A stretch of 60,000 nt of DNA, from assembly GCF_932526225.1 (NCBI RefSeq), contig NC_064037.1, positions 14,089,703 through 14,149,702 of the forward strand, written 5' to 3'. Below the pieces are notes generated by a model, which worked only from the letters and a program-made list of their open reading frames with translations, made no database searches and was not told the DNA's origin. The stretch comes from Nematostella vectensis. Taxonomy: Eukaryota; Cnidaria; Anthozoa; Actiniaria; Edwardsiidae. Shown in pieces: positions 1 to 13,500 of the stretch. Every line of letters starts with the position of its first letter. Position 1 is the first letter of the stretch. Position numbers and translations under genes: made by a program.

Positions 1-166
1 TTAACAGAAAACGGTGAAATATTTCACAAATTGTAAAAGCAGTGTGTCTATTGGAAGTTTCTTTGAGAATGTGACTGATAATTTAGAGCGAATGGCCGGT
101 AAAATAGCGCGGATTCTAATAGATTTTATTGTCTGTTCAGGTTGAAGTAAACCCCTTGTGAAATTT

Positions 167-298
167 GCTCACTGCCTCGCGAGACCAAAAACTCACAGTT
201 CAAGCAGGTGAGAATTTTGCCGCAGTTGCTTGCGAGACGTGATTTCTTCCGATCGACGTCCACACACGGTGAGTTTTTGGCCTCGCGAGGCAATGAGC
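167..298. repeat. Palindromic element upstream of TANGO2
   Basis: The two ends are inverted copies of each other: about 30 bases at 167-196, with a CTCGCGAG core, return in reverse complement at 269-298. This looks like a small MITE or foldback remnant. I see no gene in 1-793. The 5' untranslated part of TANGO2 probably ends at the acceptor near 775, where a pyrimidine-rich stretch ends in TTTAG. Confidence 0.6.
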
Positions 299-793
299 AA
301 AGTGCACGAATGAAGTTTTGCTCACCGTGTGTGCCGAGCTATAGCGACCAGATGAGAGTGCTCGTAATATTTTTAGGGATCAAAATCAGGCCTCAGGTAT
401 TTTTTACAGGCCCGTACCCAGGATGGCGCCTGTGTACGCGCCTGTTTTAGGGGATATCTGAGAGAAAATAGCCTGTTTTAAATAGGAAAGATATTGCTAC
501 AAGCCAAAGTTTTCTAGATTATTGCATAATTCCGACTTCTAAACAAAACACTTTGACAATTTGTCATTTAAGACTTTGTTAAACAATGGGATACACTTTT
601 ACCCACTTTTATGCCATAGCAGTCTTGTTTATGTGATTTTAACATTCACATGGCTTTCAGAAACCTTTTAGAAAGTTTTCAAGTTGAGTCACCCTAGAAA
701 AATCACTCTAGCATGTGCCAGATCTTATAGCATAGACTTACATTTTTTTGCAGATTCACATTTTGTTTTCTTTAGGCAAGGAAGACAAAAGAT

Positions 794-3700
794 ATGTGCA
801 TCGTGTTTCTATCTTTCAATGATGATCCATCTCCCGGAGGATACAAGCTGATATTGGCTGCAAATCGTGATGAGTTTTACAAAAGACCTACTGCTCCTGC
901 AGACTTCTGGGAACAGCACCCAAATATTATAGGAGGTACCATCAGAATAAAAATGCCACACATTTGCATTTGTGTTTATAGTAGAAAGTTTCTTTTGAGG
1001 CCCAAATCAGCCCTTACTTTTCAGCTCAGGGCGAGTGCATACCCAGGAATGGGTGGGGGGGGGGGGGGGGGTGCGCAGTCATAGGTATCATATGGAAAAA
1101 GCATAGTATTTGAATATTCCTTAATAAGAAATGACCCACTTTTTGGCCACTGTGGGGGTGTCTGTATATACCTTGTGCACCCTCTTGTTTGCAGGGTAAC
1201 AAATCCTGAAACCTCTGCTGTGAAACAATTTACTGGGATTAGTAAATATGTGTAGAGTTTCAAAATTTTGTCAGGAGAATAAGACTAAAAACTGACTTAA
1301 CAGACCCGTACCCAGGGGGGTGCAAGGGGTGCGAACGCACCCCCCCCCCACAATGATCCACTTTCGGTTCTGAATAGACGTGCAGTTTGTAAAAAAAAAC
1401 TATAAAGCATAAGATAGATCACTTTGGTATGTAGTCGAAGCCGACAATAAAATTCCTGTGGAGATACTGCAAAGGCATAAAAAAATCCCTTTTTGTTTTT
1501 TTAGGGGTGGTCAGCTCACACACACCCACACCCCGTGGGAAATTAGGTCAATTTTTTTGGATTTTGCACCCCCCCAAGAAAAATCCTGGGTATGGGCCAG
1601 TATCAATTGGCAAGTATCAATTATCCTTGGGTTTCATTTGGCCCCGGCGGCCATGTGAAGTGCCAGCTATTTTCCACCAAGCACGGGCTACTTTAAAAAA
1701 AAAAATTTTGAACTAAAAAGATAATAACTTTCACCCCCTACTAATCAATCTCCACCACCTACTCTGAAAGTTAATTAAAGCCCTGGTTATCTGAGTTACA
1801 ATCTGCCGCAACAGACAGTGGAAGTGTCTCAGCCTTGACCTCTGTAATAAGACATGATGGAAAAACATAACATGATGCTTCAAAGAAGCCCATTTCACAT
1901 CTAATAAGGCAGAAAATTTCTTTAATTACTTAGTGAGCAATAGCAAACAAAATATCAAATGCGCCTTTTTTGAATTGATGTGACTTTTTGCAAAGTGTCA
2001 TTGAAAGTTGAGCTTTTCGTCCCTGAAATCATACATAGTGCAAGAATGATCAAGAATAAATAACTTAAAAAGCCAAAATCTGGGTATGTGCATTTTGGCC
2101 CCATGTTATTTGTGTTTTGAAAATCATTCCAGAATATGAGGGACAGTTGGCCATTTTAAGAAATTGTGTCTTTCTCACACATTTTCTAGGTTTGCTGTCA
2201 TTTAGTAATGTAATTACAAATTATGCTTCATTTCCTTTCTTCAGGTCTAGACCTGCTTTCAGGAAAGGAAGGTGGCACATGGCTTGGTTTTACCAAATCT
2301 GGACGGTTCGGGTGTCTGACCAACTACAGACAGTCTCTAGAAAATTATGCATCACATAAAGATGCCATTGGAAGAGGGTTTCTGGTTTCTGACTTCTTAA
2401 AAGATGATATTAGTACAAGTGATTACCTGAGGAATATTCAACAAAATGGAAGCAAGTACAATGGGTTCAATTTACTTGTCGGGGAGCTATGTTCTGACAG
2501 TGAGTCAAAGATTGAATGGTATTGCAACTGTGAGGATAAACAGATCAAAACACTTTCCTCTGGAAATTATGCTTTATGCAACAGGACATTAAACTTTCCA
2601 TGGCCAAAAGTGGTTCATGGACAGAAGAGATTTGAAGATATATTACAGAAATCAATGGATAAACAGGCTTTACTAGATGGGCTGCTGGGACTTCTTCAAG
2701 AAAATCAAAGGTACCTGATTGACCTTGGGAACATAAGAGCACTGGGGGATGTAGGAGCACTTGGGGACATAGGGACACTGGGGAACATAAGAGCAGTGGG
2801 AGGCAATTGGGGACATAGGAGTACTAGGGGGGCATATTAAAACTTTTTTCATACTGCCTTTTTGTTTTTTGGTCACCTCCATTCTACCTAGACTGAGTCA
2901 TAAAGGCACTGGGGGACATGGGTTATTTGAGGGGCACTGGGAGGATGGGTTACTTTTGGGCCATAAGAGCACTTGGAGACATTTGGATACTAAGTTGCAA
3001 CTACTTGAGGGAGTAACTGCTCAGGGAAATTTTAAAAAAGTGATTACAGGGCTACACCTAAAAATACTGGAAATGTAGAAGCTAAACTAACACACCATTC
3101 TCTCATATCAGGTATTTTCCTGGTGAAGATGACTCCAATTACTGCACATTGTTGGACAAGGAGTTAGACCAAGACTATAAAGATGCTTGTCGATCAATAT
3201 TTGTACAGCACAATGAGATTGGCTATGGAACAAGGTATTTCAAATGACTAAGAAATAAGACAAGTGTTGAATATTGACACTTGAGGGATAAAATTAGCAT
3301 ATATAAATGGGGTAAACCATTTTTTCGGATAATAAAAGACCAGTTTTTATTGGCTAAACAAAAGAAAACAGTATTTGTTCATATTTGTATGTAAAATTGA
3401 CAATGGATTCTGGCGTCTTTTAAGCCCGTACAAACTGCGCCAGCACCAATGACACAAAGGAAATGCTGGCCAAGTGCTGGCCAAAATTTGAACTCAATCA
3501 AAATTTCGGCAACACTTGCCAGCACCAGCCAGCACCTCCCAACACGGTGTTCAAACTGCGCCAACATTGCTGGGCCAACGTCTAGCCAGCAATGCTGTCG
3601 CAGTTTGCACAGGGCTTAAGAAATGTTACAATAGCTTACTAAAGCCCCGTGCAAACTGCCCCGTGTAAACTACAGACGCTGGCAACACGTTGGCGCAGCT

Positions 3701-4240
3701 GGTGAGACGTTGGCCTAGCCTAACTCTGGCTTAGCACTCCGCCACCATTGCAGGGCTTAACGCTCATTAAACTAAAAGGTGCATGTCTTGCCCAGTGCTG
3801 AAAAACGCAAGACTAGTTCCAGTACCGCGCGGTTAAACCAGCCTTTCTGTTTTGAAATGGCGGCGTTTTACCGGCGAACTGTCACATTTTGGCGAATGCT
3901 AAGAAAACTAGACCAAACTTAAGGCTATAATTTACTTTATGACTCCCTCATTATCACACAAATCTGTCATATTTTGTACAGTATGGTTTTAATGCTGTAC
4001 AGTAAGTCAAAACAGCGACCGAAGTCAGCCTTTCGTACCTTTACTCGAACGATTCAACACTACGATTGTGCTTGTTTTTCCTGTCTTGCTAATTTCAGGA
4101 CTCACACTGTCATATTAGTGGATGAGGCAGGTCACGTGACATACATGGAGAAGACTATGGATTCGGACCAATCAGACGTCAAGCCAAGCAATAGAACCTG
4201 GACTGAAAATACCTTCGAGTTTGACCTGCTTACAACATAA
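794..4240 (+). CDS. TANGO2: TANGO2 homologue (NRDE/Ntn-like family), 4 coding exons, 290 aa
   Basis: Exons are 794-935, 2245-2710, 3112-3234 and 4099-4240. All have AG..GT borders and the phases agree (1, 2, 2), giving 873 nt including TAA. The protein starts MCIVFLSF, with the invariant Cys2. It has the family's ANRDEF motif at residues 23-28, a GGTWLG block near 57-62, YNGFNL in the middle, and GYGTR followed by a strand ending in LVD near the C terminus. Length fits animal TANGO2 (human about 276 aa). TANGO2 proteins are linked to ER/Golgi organisation, lipid metabolism and, in later work, intracellular heme handling; none of this can be read from the sequence. The last 12 codons and stop are duplicated in the 3' untranslated region. 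A minisatellite starts just after the exon 2 donor, and a transposable element ends about 40 nt before exon 2. A possible polyadenylation signal lies at 4662-4667. Confidence 0.95.
1030..1170. repeat. Dispersed repeat copy 1 (second copy near 54868-55030)
   Basis: This copy lies in TANGO2 intron 1. It shares a nearly identical core (1087-1144) with 54918-54977 in SVOP-B intron 12. Both copies contain a 'tacccagg' start followed by a G-rich run. Confidence 0.7.
1303..1602. repeat. Element with inverted 'gtacccagg' ends
   Basis: The sequence opens with CCCGTACCCAGG and closes with the imperfect reverse complement (CCTGGGTATGGGCC). C/G homopolymers sit inside both ends. It resembles a MITE of the family seen at 408-450 and 54868-55030. 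Confidence 0.5.
1851..2202. mobile_element. MITE-like element in TANGO2 intron 1
   Basis: This stretch is homologous along its length to 25850-26222. That second copy has clear inverted ends (ATGACGGAAAAAC and GTTTTTCCGTCAT), and the ends here are the same but decayed. It ends about 40 nt upstream of TANGO2 exon 2. No coding potential is seen. Confidence 0.65.
2725..2975. repeat. GGGGACATA(A)GAGCACTG minisatellite after TANGO2 exon 2
   Basis: Degenerate units of about 18-21 bp, with a core like 'ggggacataagagcac', begin about 15 nt after the exon 2 donor and fade by about 2975. Confidence 0.7.
3421..3618. repeat. Inverted-repeat element in TANGO2 intron 3
   Basis: The left end AAGCCCGTACAAACTGCGCC and the right end GCAGTTTGCACAGGGCTTA are imperfect inverted copies. 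The interior contains 'gctggcca' repeats. A related fragment follows at 3645-3760. Confidence 0.6.
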
Positions 4241-4337
4241 CGAAACCTCTGACGTGAAGAAAAAAAGAGACTGAAAATACCTTCGAGTTTGACCTGCTTA
4301 CAACATAACGAAACCTCTGACGTGAAGAAAAAAAGAG
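4202..4337 (+). repeat. Perfect 68-bp tandem duplication across the TANGO2 stop codon
   Basis: 4202-4269 and 4270-4337 are identical. The unit holds the last 12 codons, the TAA and about 29 nt of 3' sequence. The second copy lies after the stop, so the protein is unchanged. Confidence 0.95.
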
Positions 4338-4661
4338 AACCGTGCGAATGCACACTGCGGATAGATACTAAAAAAGCAGTACAATGGCCGTCGCTTCCCG
4401 CGGACTGATTTTCGCTATTTAAAACAGTCAGCCCGAAATGCCACCTTAGAGATTTCAGTTTCTTCAATTAATTTTTCCTTGATAACAATCACGTTGTATA
4501 TGAAAAGTTGCATCAAAATATAAAAAGTCACGATTGATATTATGCCATTACTCGCTAAGGCTAAGCTTAAACGGCTCATTATCCATGGGCCGTATTCAAT
4601 GCAAATGCATGACAATGAATCAAGTCGATTGTTTCATCTTCATTTCCAGCATTAAACCTAA

Positions 4662-4667
4662 AATAAA
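4662..4667 (+). promoter_or_regulatory. Possible polyadenylation signal for TANGO2
   Basis: AATAAA occurs 422 nt downstream of the stop codon. There is no transcript evidence, and other hexamers could be used. Confidence 0.35.
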
Positions 4668-4726
4668 GTACTTCAAAGGAATTCTCCCTTATTTTATGTT
4701 ACATGAGCTTTTTTTGATACATCTAG

Positions 4727-4833
4727 CCTGAGTATCAGGCGATTTTATTTTTCAAAAGTCGAAGAGGAAAAATAAAAGTCTTGTCTTGTTTCTTGCTGGC
4801 GCGATAGAAACATAGGGGGGCCTGATACTCAGG
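4727..4833. repeat. Palindromic element with CCTGAGTATCAGG ends
   Basis: CCTGAGTATCAGG at 4727-4739 returns as CCTGATACTCAGG at 4821-4833, forming a perfect 13-bp inverted repeat around about 80 bp. This is a small MITE-like unit in the spacer between TANGO2 and the LINE. Nothing else is recognisable in 4338-5040. Confidence 0.65.
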
Positions 4834-5089
4834 TTATGATACATTTTACCGTCATCATGTCGTTTCCTCAAATGAAGAGATTACAAATGCGTTTGCGGGC
4901 GTAAAGAATTTAAGACGTAAAGGACCATGGGAAGGAATAAGAGATCATAAGCCTTTACATTTCCGGGCCCTTCCCATGTGTCTTTGCGCGGATGAATATT
5001 GTATTTTCCTTCTAATAAACCAATTCTTATTGTCATTTTGTTTTTAGATGGACATTTCTAGATAAATTCAAATAATTTGTGTTCCAATA

Positions 5090-6179
5090 TTGAAAACGAT
5101 TACAAAAGTACGCCGCTGGCAATGGCTGGTTATGGAGGGATTTGCACTTGATTCGCTATTCGCATGCGTCAAGGATAAGCTTGACCCTAAACAGTTCTCT
5201 GTATCAGGGAAGTCTACTGTGCTGGCCCTGGTGTATTTTCTCCATTGCATCCTTGAATCGCTTGAAAGAGGCAAAAATTATGTGCGCATATTTTTTGCCG
5301 ACTTTTCAAAGGGCTTTGACTTAGTCGACCATAACGTCTTAATGTCTGAGCTCGACCTCCTGGGGGTCAATGAGTATCTCCAAAGTTGGATTGCTGCCTT
5401 TCTCACAGCCCGACCACAGCGCGTCAAAATCAGTGGCCACACCTCATCGCCTGTGTTCCCTAATGGGGGCGTACCACAAGGCACTAAGCTTGCTCCACTA
5501 TTGTTTGCTATACTTGTAAACAAGCTGGCGAGCACTTGGCCATATCGCATTAAGTATGTTGATGACACCACCATCTTTGAAGTGATTCCCAGGTGCTCGC
5601 CAAGTTATCTGCCATTTATTGCTAATGATATTTGCAATTTTGCTACGGAGCGTGGGATGAGGCTCAACCCCAAAAAGTGTCGGGAATTAGTCATTAATTT
5701 TCTGCAGTACCAGCCCTCGCCAGTTAATGCCCTGCAACTCATGGGCTCCGTGATTAAAAGGGTTGAAAGCTACAAAATCCTCGGCGTCCACATTAGCTCA
5801 GATCTATCGTGGAATAAGCACGTAGACTATGTAGTTAAGAAGGCAAACAAAAGGCTCTACGATCTCCGGCTCCTTAAGAAATCTGGAGTACCGGTCCAGG
5901 ATCTTGTTGCCATCTATTTGTGTACTCATTAGATCTGTTGTGGAGTACGCAGGTCCAGTATGGGCTAATATAACAGGTTTCCTTGTCGACATTGTTGAGG
6001 GCATCCAAAAGAGGGCCCTGCGTATCGTTTTACCCCATCTACGATACAAGGAGGCCTTGGACGCCAGCGGGCTCCAAAGTCTTGCTGACCGCAGGCGCGA
6101 GCTTTGTACTAGTCTCATGACCTCCGCTAAGGAGCTAGAACCCCTTCGATCTGTAATTACTGGATGCGTAATAAAATAA
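5090..6179 (+). mobile_element. LINE (non-LTR) reverse transcriptase fragment, frameshifted
   Basis: The reading frame 5090-5932 has reverse transcriptase blocks in order: FFADFSKGFDLVDH (palm), GVPQGTKLAPLLFA, and KYVDDTTIF, in which the catalytic YVDD pair is intact. It then continues into the thumb region (ILGVHISSDLSWNKHV). Near 5918-5935 the frame shifts, and 5904-6179 continues the conserved C-terminal part (RSVVEYAGPVW). The endonuclease and N-terminal reverse transcriptase parts are missing, so the copy is 5'-truncated and dead. The type resembles CR1/L2-like LINEs, but I cannot assign the clade by eye. It lies between TANGO2 and the coiled-coil gene, on the same strand as both. Confidence 0.9.
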
Positions 6180-6210
6180 CGAGCATGGGTACTCACTAAG
6201 ATCCGGCAGT

Positions 6211-6571
<361 letters not shown>

Positions 6572-7554
6572 AAGGCATTAGAAAGGGAAGAAATTCAAGT
6601 ATAGCGGGTTTAAGTGCTTTCGTGCTTTGGTGTTTTGCATCCCAGTGTAAAAGCTATGTTTGAAATTATACCGCTTAGTCTTACAAGGTTCCTGACTCTT
6701 TGTACCGGCCACTTTTATCTACACCAGCATATATTTTTTGTGTGATATTTTTAAAGTTTTTAAAGCTAATTTTATTGGTATGAATATTTTAAGTAACAAT
6801 TATACATGCTTTTTGCAGCATTTGATGTAAAACTCATTGTAAAAGTAACAATCATCAAAATTATTTTCCTTTTTTGCCGGATTTGATATAAAACATATTT
6901 AGTAATAACCGAGTGTGTTCTTGGGGATATTAGATTTTAAGCACTTGAGCCTTAATAAAAACCTGATTGAGAAAAAAAAAAAGAAGGAATAACCTATTTT
7001 TAGATATGTATGGTGTAAAAGTAGAACACCTGCTCCGCAAAAATTACTCAGCCGGTGGGTGTGATTTTTTAAATATCTTAATCAATGTGTGCACACTTTT
7101 TATACAGATCCGCGCTTTTTTGTGATCCAAAATATTGCGAACCGTATTGTTCATTTAAAAGCAAAACTCTGGAAAACACTTTAACATAAATGTCTTTTAA
7201 GTGACAATTTGTGAGGCTACAAAAGACCGACGCCTGACCATTTCGCTGCTCGTTTGTGTTCTGACGTCATACGCGCTTGTTTATCTTCTGAACACAAAAG
7301 CCGCGGATTTTAGAATGCGGTATGTGATAGCTTACAAACAGGTCGTCTATTCACAATATTTATATCCAAATTTCCTTTTAATACCACCGAAACGCGATCT
7401 TTAAAATTTTAGTACGAATCTTTTGCTGATAACATACCGCTTGTAGATAATTGATTTCATCGTTAAAAACCGAAAAATTGATTTTAGAGCGCCCCCAGGA
7501 ACACTTGTTAGTAAGTTTTTTTGAGCATTCGACAGTTCGCACTGTATTATATAG

Positions 7555-10500
7555 ATGGAGTGGAAGCTTAGATGCGCGGAAAATGAAATTTCACGTTTAG
7601 GCAGCGAGTTGCAAGAATTGAAAGCTGTGAATGAGAGACTAGTCACACAGCTAAGGAACAGTAGAGAGCAAAATCAACTCCTTGCTCGCCTAATAGCCGA
7701 GTACGATAAAAACAAGATCGAACTTGGTGAACAGAACAAAAAATTGAGCGAAGAAAAACAGAGGCTAGAGTCCCGCATCTCGTCTCTAGAGGAAAAATTG
7801 CGTTTTTCAGAAACTGACTATACTCCACCAAGGAGAAAGCAATCGCTTCAACGCAACGACGAGAACGAAAGGTCTAGAATCGCCGGAAATGAGCCTAGGA
7901 ATGCAAATACCCCAAGGAGCTTTCAAGACAATGTTTCCAGCTCTCATTTTAGCAAGCCTACACTTCACTCCTACGCTGATTTTAATTTTGGCTCTTCGAG
8001 CGGGGGAGATGCCAGTTCACTAAGCTTGGACACAAGATCTGACCTGTCGCTCTGCCAAGAACAGTTTGCTCGCTCGCTCGTTCTTGCGGATTTAAGTCAG
8101 ACCACCGCTAGAGCTCGAAAAATGAGCGATACAAGGATCTCCGGTAAAACAAGGCGTATATCTGTACCCGATCGGCGCATCAGCCTACCTATGATAAGGG
8201 TTGAAGATTGGAGCGTTGGCGGGCGATCACAAAATACTTCACCATCTGACCAAGATGTTAATGCCAGTTATCACCATCCGTCTGTTTCTAAGGTTAGTTC
8301 TCCGTCTATTTTTGCTCATAAATAAACTCATTTATAGAAGAATACATTGGTTTATCCGGAGGGTAGAAGGAATTTTTTTTATTTTTAACTATTTTTTGTT
8401 TTGCTTTACATATTTGGGGATTGGTTTTGTGCATTCTCCCCATTTTCGTGACACCAGAAAATAGTCAGTCAATTAATAAAATAGTGCATTATAACTATAA
8501 TAACATATAAGCTTGTATATAATATTCAATATAGTATAAAATAGAAGCTGCATCATATTGATCGCTTATGTTTTTTCCGTAGTTTTATTTTGTATTTTTT
8601 TTAGCATTGTCCGGTTATAGAAAGATTGAAGATCCGGTCTGTTGTAGACATTATTAACGTTTTGATTTTTGTTAAACACAAAAATTACCGCATATTTTTT
8701 ACTCTTGTGCTTTGAATTACTGCGTATATGTCACTGCAGGAAAAGAAATGTACCAATTAAGTGGGTGACATTTTTCAATGAGCCTCCGTACTTCCTCACC
8801 AGTTATGCTCGTCAATAGGAACTGAGAAAGTATGCATTGTTCATGCCTTTTTTCTGCAACGCCATGTCCGCTTTTTACGCAAATTTCTCAAAAAATTTAC
8901 TACATATCGAACCTTATCCTCCGACTGGTAGCATAAAAACCTTTTTTTGCCATATAGAGTCCAGACAATTTTCTTTCTGACAGGCGTTAACAGTCATTTT
9001 TCACTCTAACTGTTGTAAAACCAGTAAAAATTAAAATTCATTTACATCGGCTTTGTTTGAGCTATGTTTTTTTATGATTTTTATTCTTAAATAATGCAAT
9101 GAAAAAAACTAAAGGCGGAAAGGCTCACTGAGTGCCTTTACGTAACGCGCTGGTTCGCACGTGGCCGAAACCCGATATATACTCATCCCTACTTCCTTGC
9201 GCTAAACAACACTTAGGGTGTGCTAATAATATGCTAACAACTGGGAGTAATACTGGTAATCGTGTTTTATCAGGGAATGAAAGAGCTGCGTATGAAAATA
9301 TTACTTGACTTTCAGAAATTTCTCTGATTGGTTCAGCTCTTCCCTACTCCCACGTCAAGTTGGGAAAATCAGACTCCATTTTGCCTGACACGCCTAACGA
9401 GAAAAAGAATGTTATGGAACTACGATGCTTGCGCTGGTCTACGCCGACATCGCGTCTAACTGTTCAGGACGGAATTTTTGTAAAAATCAGCGTGCACGAG
9501 CCGGCGTTGTGGACCTAAAGGCCTGGCTAAACTAGGTCACATGTAGCGTTGACACGTCTCCTAAATGTTTCCTAGTTTAGCCACCGCCAAAAACATGTAG
9601 CGCGCGACAAATTTTTGTAGGGCGCGGCACGAAAATGTTTTTTTTTTTAACTATCCGAGATCTTTTTTTTTCGCTTCTTCGAGATTTGGCGTGCGCTACA
9701 ATGATTTTCGAGGTGGCTAAACTAGGAGACATGTCGCACGCTACAAGTATTCTTGTTTCATTGTCCCCCAAAAAAATTGCTGGTGTCTTGATAGACTTCA
9801 CAATTCTTACATGGTATCAGTTTAAATGTCAGATAAATCCCAATTTTATCTTGCTTTTTTCACTTACTTTATATAATCTCAGGGGCGGATCCAAGGTTTC
9901 AAAATGGGGGGTGCATGATGGCTAAATAGACGGCTTATAACTGAATCAGGGGTTCTTGGTAGGTCACATAGATAAAACAATACTTCATGTTGAATTTGGT
10001 TTGTCGCTTCAGCAAAGTCAAGCAGGCGAAAGCACAAAAACAGTATACCCCGTCCCTCATACATTTTTTCCTTCAAACAAAGTGACTTTCATTTTTTTTT
10101 TTTACTCAAAAAGGGGGTGGATATCCACCCAACCCACCTTCCCTGTATCCGCACCTGAATCTAAGCGTGGACGAGGATTGTCAAGTGTATCGCTTTCTTT
10201 CGCGTTGAACTCTTACTATTAGCACTCTTTATTTTCAGATTCAAGATCGGCTATGCTCATGCGAGCGCAAGAACTGTGCTCACTCGCTACTCGGCGACTG
10301 TAATCACGTGGGTGATACCGTGTAGGAGTCTAAAGCACAAGTCTAGCATCTCTCGACGGCACCGGAAGAAAAAAACTTTTGATAAGCGATGTACATATGG
10401 TAAAAGTAATAATGCTGTAAATAATAATGTAATACTTGTTTTCGTCATCGTGTCGTCATCGCCATTCTGGTAATATGGTAGGAACTTATAAAATTATATA

Positions 10501-13500
10501 ATAATTATATTTAAAATTATAAAACTTTTAAAAATTGTTATAATCACCAACTTCATTACTGTCAACCAATGGTTCCTATGTTCATGACTAGGTGTCCTTA
10601 ATGGAAATCTCCCACCCCCAACCCCCTACATGAAATTTAATGGTCACTCCCTAACGTAAAACTTTTGTAAATATAACATACTTAATTTGTGCATTTAGTA
10701 TTATTTGAAAATTGGGGGGTTCTGGATCCAAACGAGATGTACGCCTTTCGAGTAAGGTCGCACGCAGAGAATCGATGTGTCGTAACCCGCAGTGCTTCGT
10801 GGGTATCAAATAAATAATAAAATAATCGTAAATCAAAACAAACTCAGGTTTAGAAAGCGTTAGCATTCTCAGTAATGTGCCTCTACATGGCGTTCAGAGA
10901 CTAGGATTCAGCCATTTATACATAACCCATGAACCACTGCGGGTTACGATACAATGATTCGCGGGGCAACCTTAATTGAAATAAGTGTATATAGTGGTAT
11001 CTCTATAAAGCGGCCACCCATGTGACCGGAGTTTGCACAGCTATTATCGCTCGACTGTCTGTTATGGTTTTTGCGATCAAATATGGCTTTCTTGCCGATT
11101 TTTAGACAAAATGAATGTTGTATAAAAACAACACTGGATTGACTAATATTTTTTAACTTGGAAATGGTGCCGCTTTTTAGAGGATGGCCCACTGTATTCA
11201 AAGTACAAATATGAGCGGGACCTCGCGTCTCCATATTACTTTTCCAATGATGGGCTCTTTACCAGATATGGGGCCTGTGGAATTTGAGCGCCAAAGCGAG
11301 GCTTTGGCGTTTGTTCACGGCCGCAGTTCCAGCATGTTTCCATAGATTTTTACCTTCAATCTTTTGTAAAGTGAAAAAAACCGCAACAATTGCAAACGGC
11401 TCGCCAAAGCCTCTCTATCGCCCTCTTTTTACACAAGACCCCCATTTCTGGCAAACGGCCCATTCTTCTCTCTCCCTTGATCGTTCTTCTTTGTCTGTTT
11501 GTATAACCTTTTACCATCTTTTTTTGAAAATAATGTAGTGCTACTTTGAAAATGTTTATATAACCATGAGTAAAGATATCCGCACTATCTAAATCTGATT
11601 TGAGTCCATATCAAATGTTTATCTTATCGGATACATTTTGAAAATAAAGAGCTAATTACTGCAAGTGTTGCTACCTGTGTCTCGATTCACCTGTGAGGGC
11701 GCACGAGATTTGCATAACTGTGGCATTCACTGGAGTATTGAATTACAGTGATCGTGGCTTAACAACAGCTTCGTGCTCAACAATGCTCTAAAATCTGTGT
11801 CGCGCGAGAAGAGCGGGCTTGACGCTTTCTTATTTACCTGACAAATCGTTCTGTAAACACATGTGAGCTTCGTGGATTGATTGTCAACAAATTCGTATTC
11901 GGCACTTGAGGTTTTTATCCGTTTGCTGTTCTCGCCTCGAGGGCTTTAGAGTTGCGTGATCACTGTATCGTAGAAGCTGAGTTGTTAACACCGTTTTGAC
12001 GCCTAAAGTTATCAAGCCAGCCACTTCAAAGGTAATCTAGCTATCCTGTGGTTAATACACCTTGTTTAAAAAGCTTTAAGGTGCTTGAATTAAATTTGAA
12101 GTTGAGTCATTGGATTTCTATTCGCTCGAAATGTAAGCACGTCTTTTTACCATTGTTGCCATAGTGCTTCTAGAAGGACGCCGTGCCGTCTTTGAGAAAG
12201 TATTCTTGATAGATCCCTTTCTTTTTACTATACTCTACTAATGATCAAGAACAGCTCATTTTATTATTATTTGCTCGCGAATATAAATATTTGGAAACTA
12301 CAATAAACCACGGTATTGTATTTATGGTTTTCAAGTATTTATGGTTTTCAAGTCCTCAAACAAGCGTAATTGGAGCGGCGCAAAACTCAACTTATATGAA
12401 TGCCTTTTAAATAAATCCTTCGCATATGGTAAATCAGTCTATTTTCTGCGTAAATTTCCCGTTTATACATAACACAGTTGTTTCGGGTTTTAGAATTGTC
12501 ATAAAGGAGGATCAAGAAAGGCTAGCAGGATGCTGAAACGAATCCGAAAAACTAGTAAACAGATGGTAAGTGTGTGGTGATACTATTCTTCTTGATGGCG
12601 TGTGCCCGGGGGTCACGGCATATTGTGAAGGATCATAAATATCTCTCCCTCTTTCTTCAATTTGGTACAATTTACGAGTCTGTAGATATACAGATGCTCA
12701 CAGATAAAGTAAAGAAGAAATAAAGCGTTTGCGTGTGTATTTTTATTATCCAGAGCAAAATCTTTTGTTGAGAGATAAGACATTTTAAATTATTTCCGCT
12801 TTGTTATCTTTTGATTTACGCGTTTTTAACAGTGGCAGAAGAGTTTTATTAGAACAGATGTGTAATAAAACCTTTTATTTACCCACACTTAGTTTAGAGT
12901 AAACATGTCATGTTTAGCCTCGGCATGTCCTTCAAATTGGTGAATCTCAGACTGGACGTTCTTTTTTTATATAAAGAAAAAGTGTATACGAAGTATAAGA
13001 CAAAGTGGTACATTTATAGTAAGCACCCTTCACTTATGCAGACTGCCTGACCTGATTACCGAATGGGCCGTCAGTCGAATTAGATTCTGAAAGCGGGGCT
13101 TTGGGTACAATCGAGGCTCTGTTTACAGCCGACTTGCCGCTAGGTAATGAGGTAATTTGATTAGAAGAGTTGGAAATGTATGTGCCGTCTCCATATCCTC
13201 ACGAACCGCATACCCAAATACCACAAGTCCCCTTCAACCGGTAACTGGCCAGACACTTTGATTCTTGATGCAACGATGTTCCCTATAAAGGGTTCAAACT
13301 TCTTCAGTGTTGACTCAACTCATTTACACCCATTTAAAAAAACCTTGCCAGTGCAAATGGGAAATAGAAATTGGCAGTTCTCCTTCCTAAAGTTACATTG
13401 GGTCTCTTTTTTTCGGAGAATACACGAAAATGTGAATAAATCATCATTATTCTAATCATAAATTAAAAAAGAAGTACTCTGTCTTTCAATTTGCCTTTGC

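Noticed and set aside
5068-6196. Minus-strand frames opposite the first LINE
   Set aside because: Shadow frames of the reverse transcriptase, whose motifs are on the plus strand.
13180-13455. 91-codon frame upstream of the large coiled-coil exon
   Set aside because: It lies within intron 2 of the coiled-coil gene, with composition like non-coding sequence and no recognisable motif.
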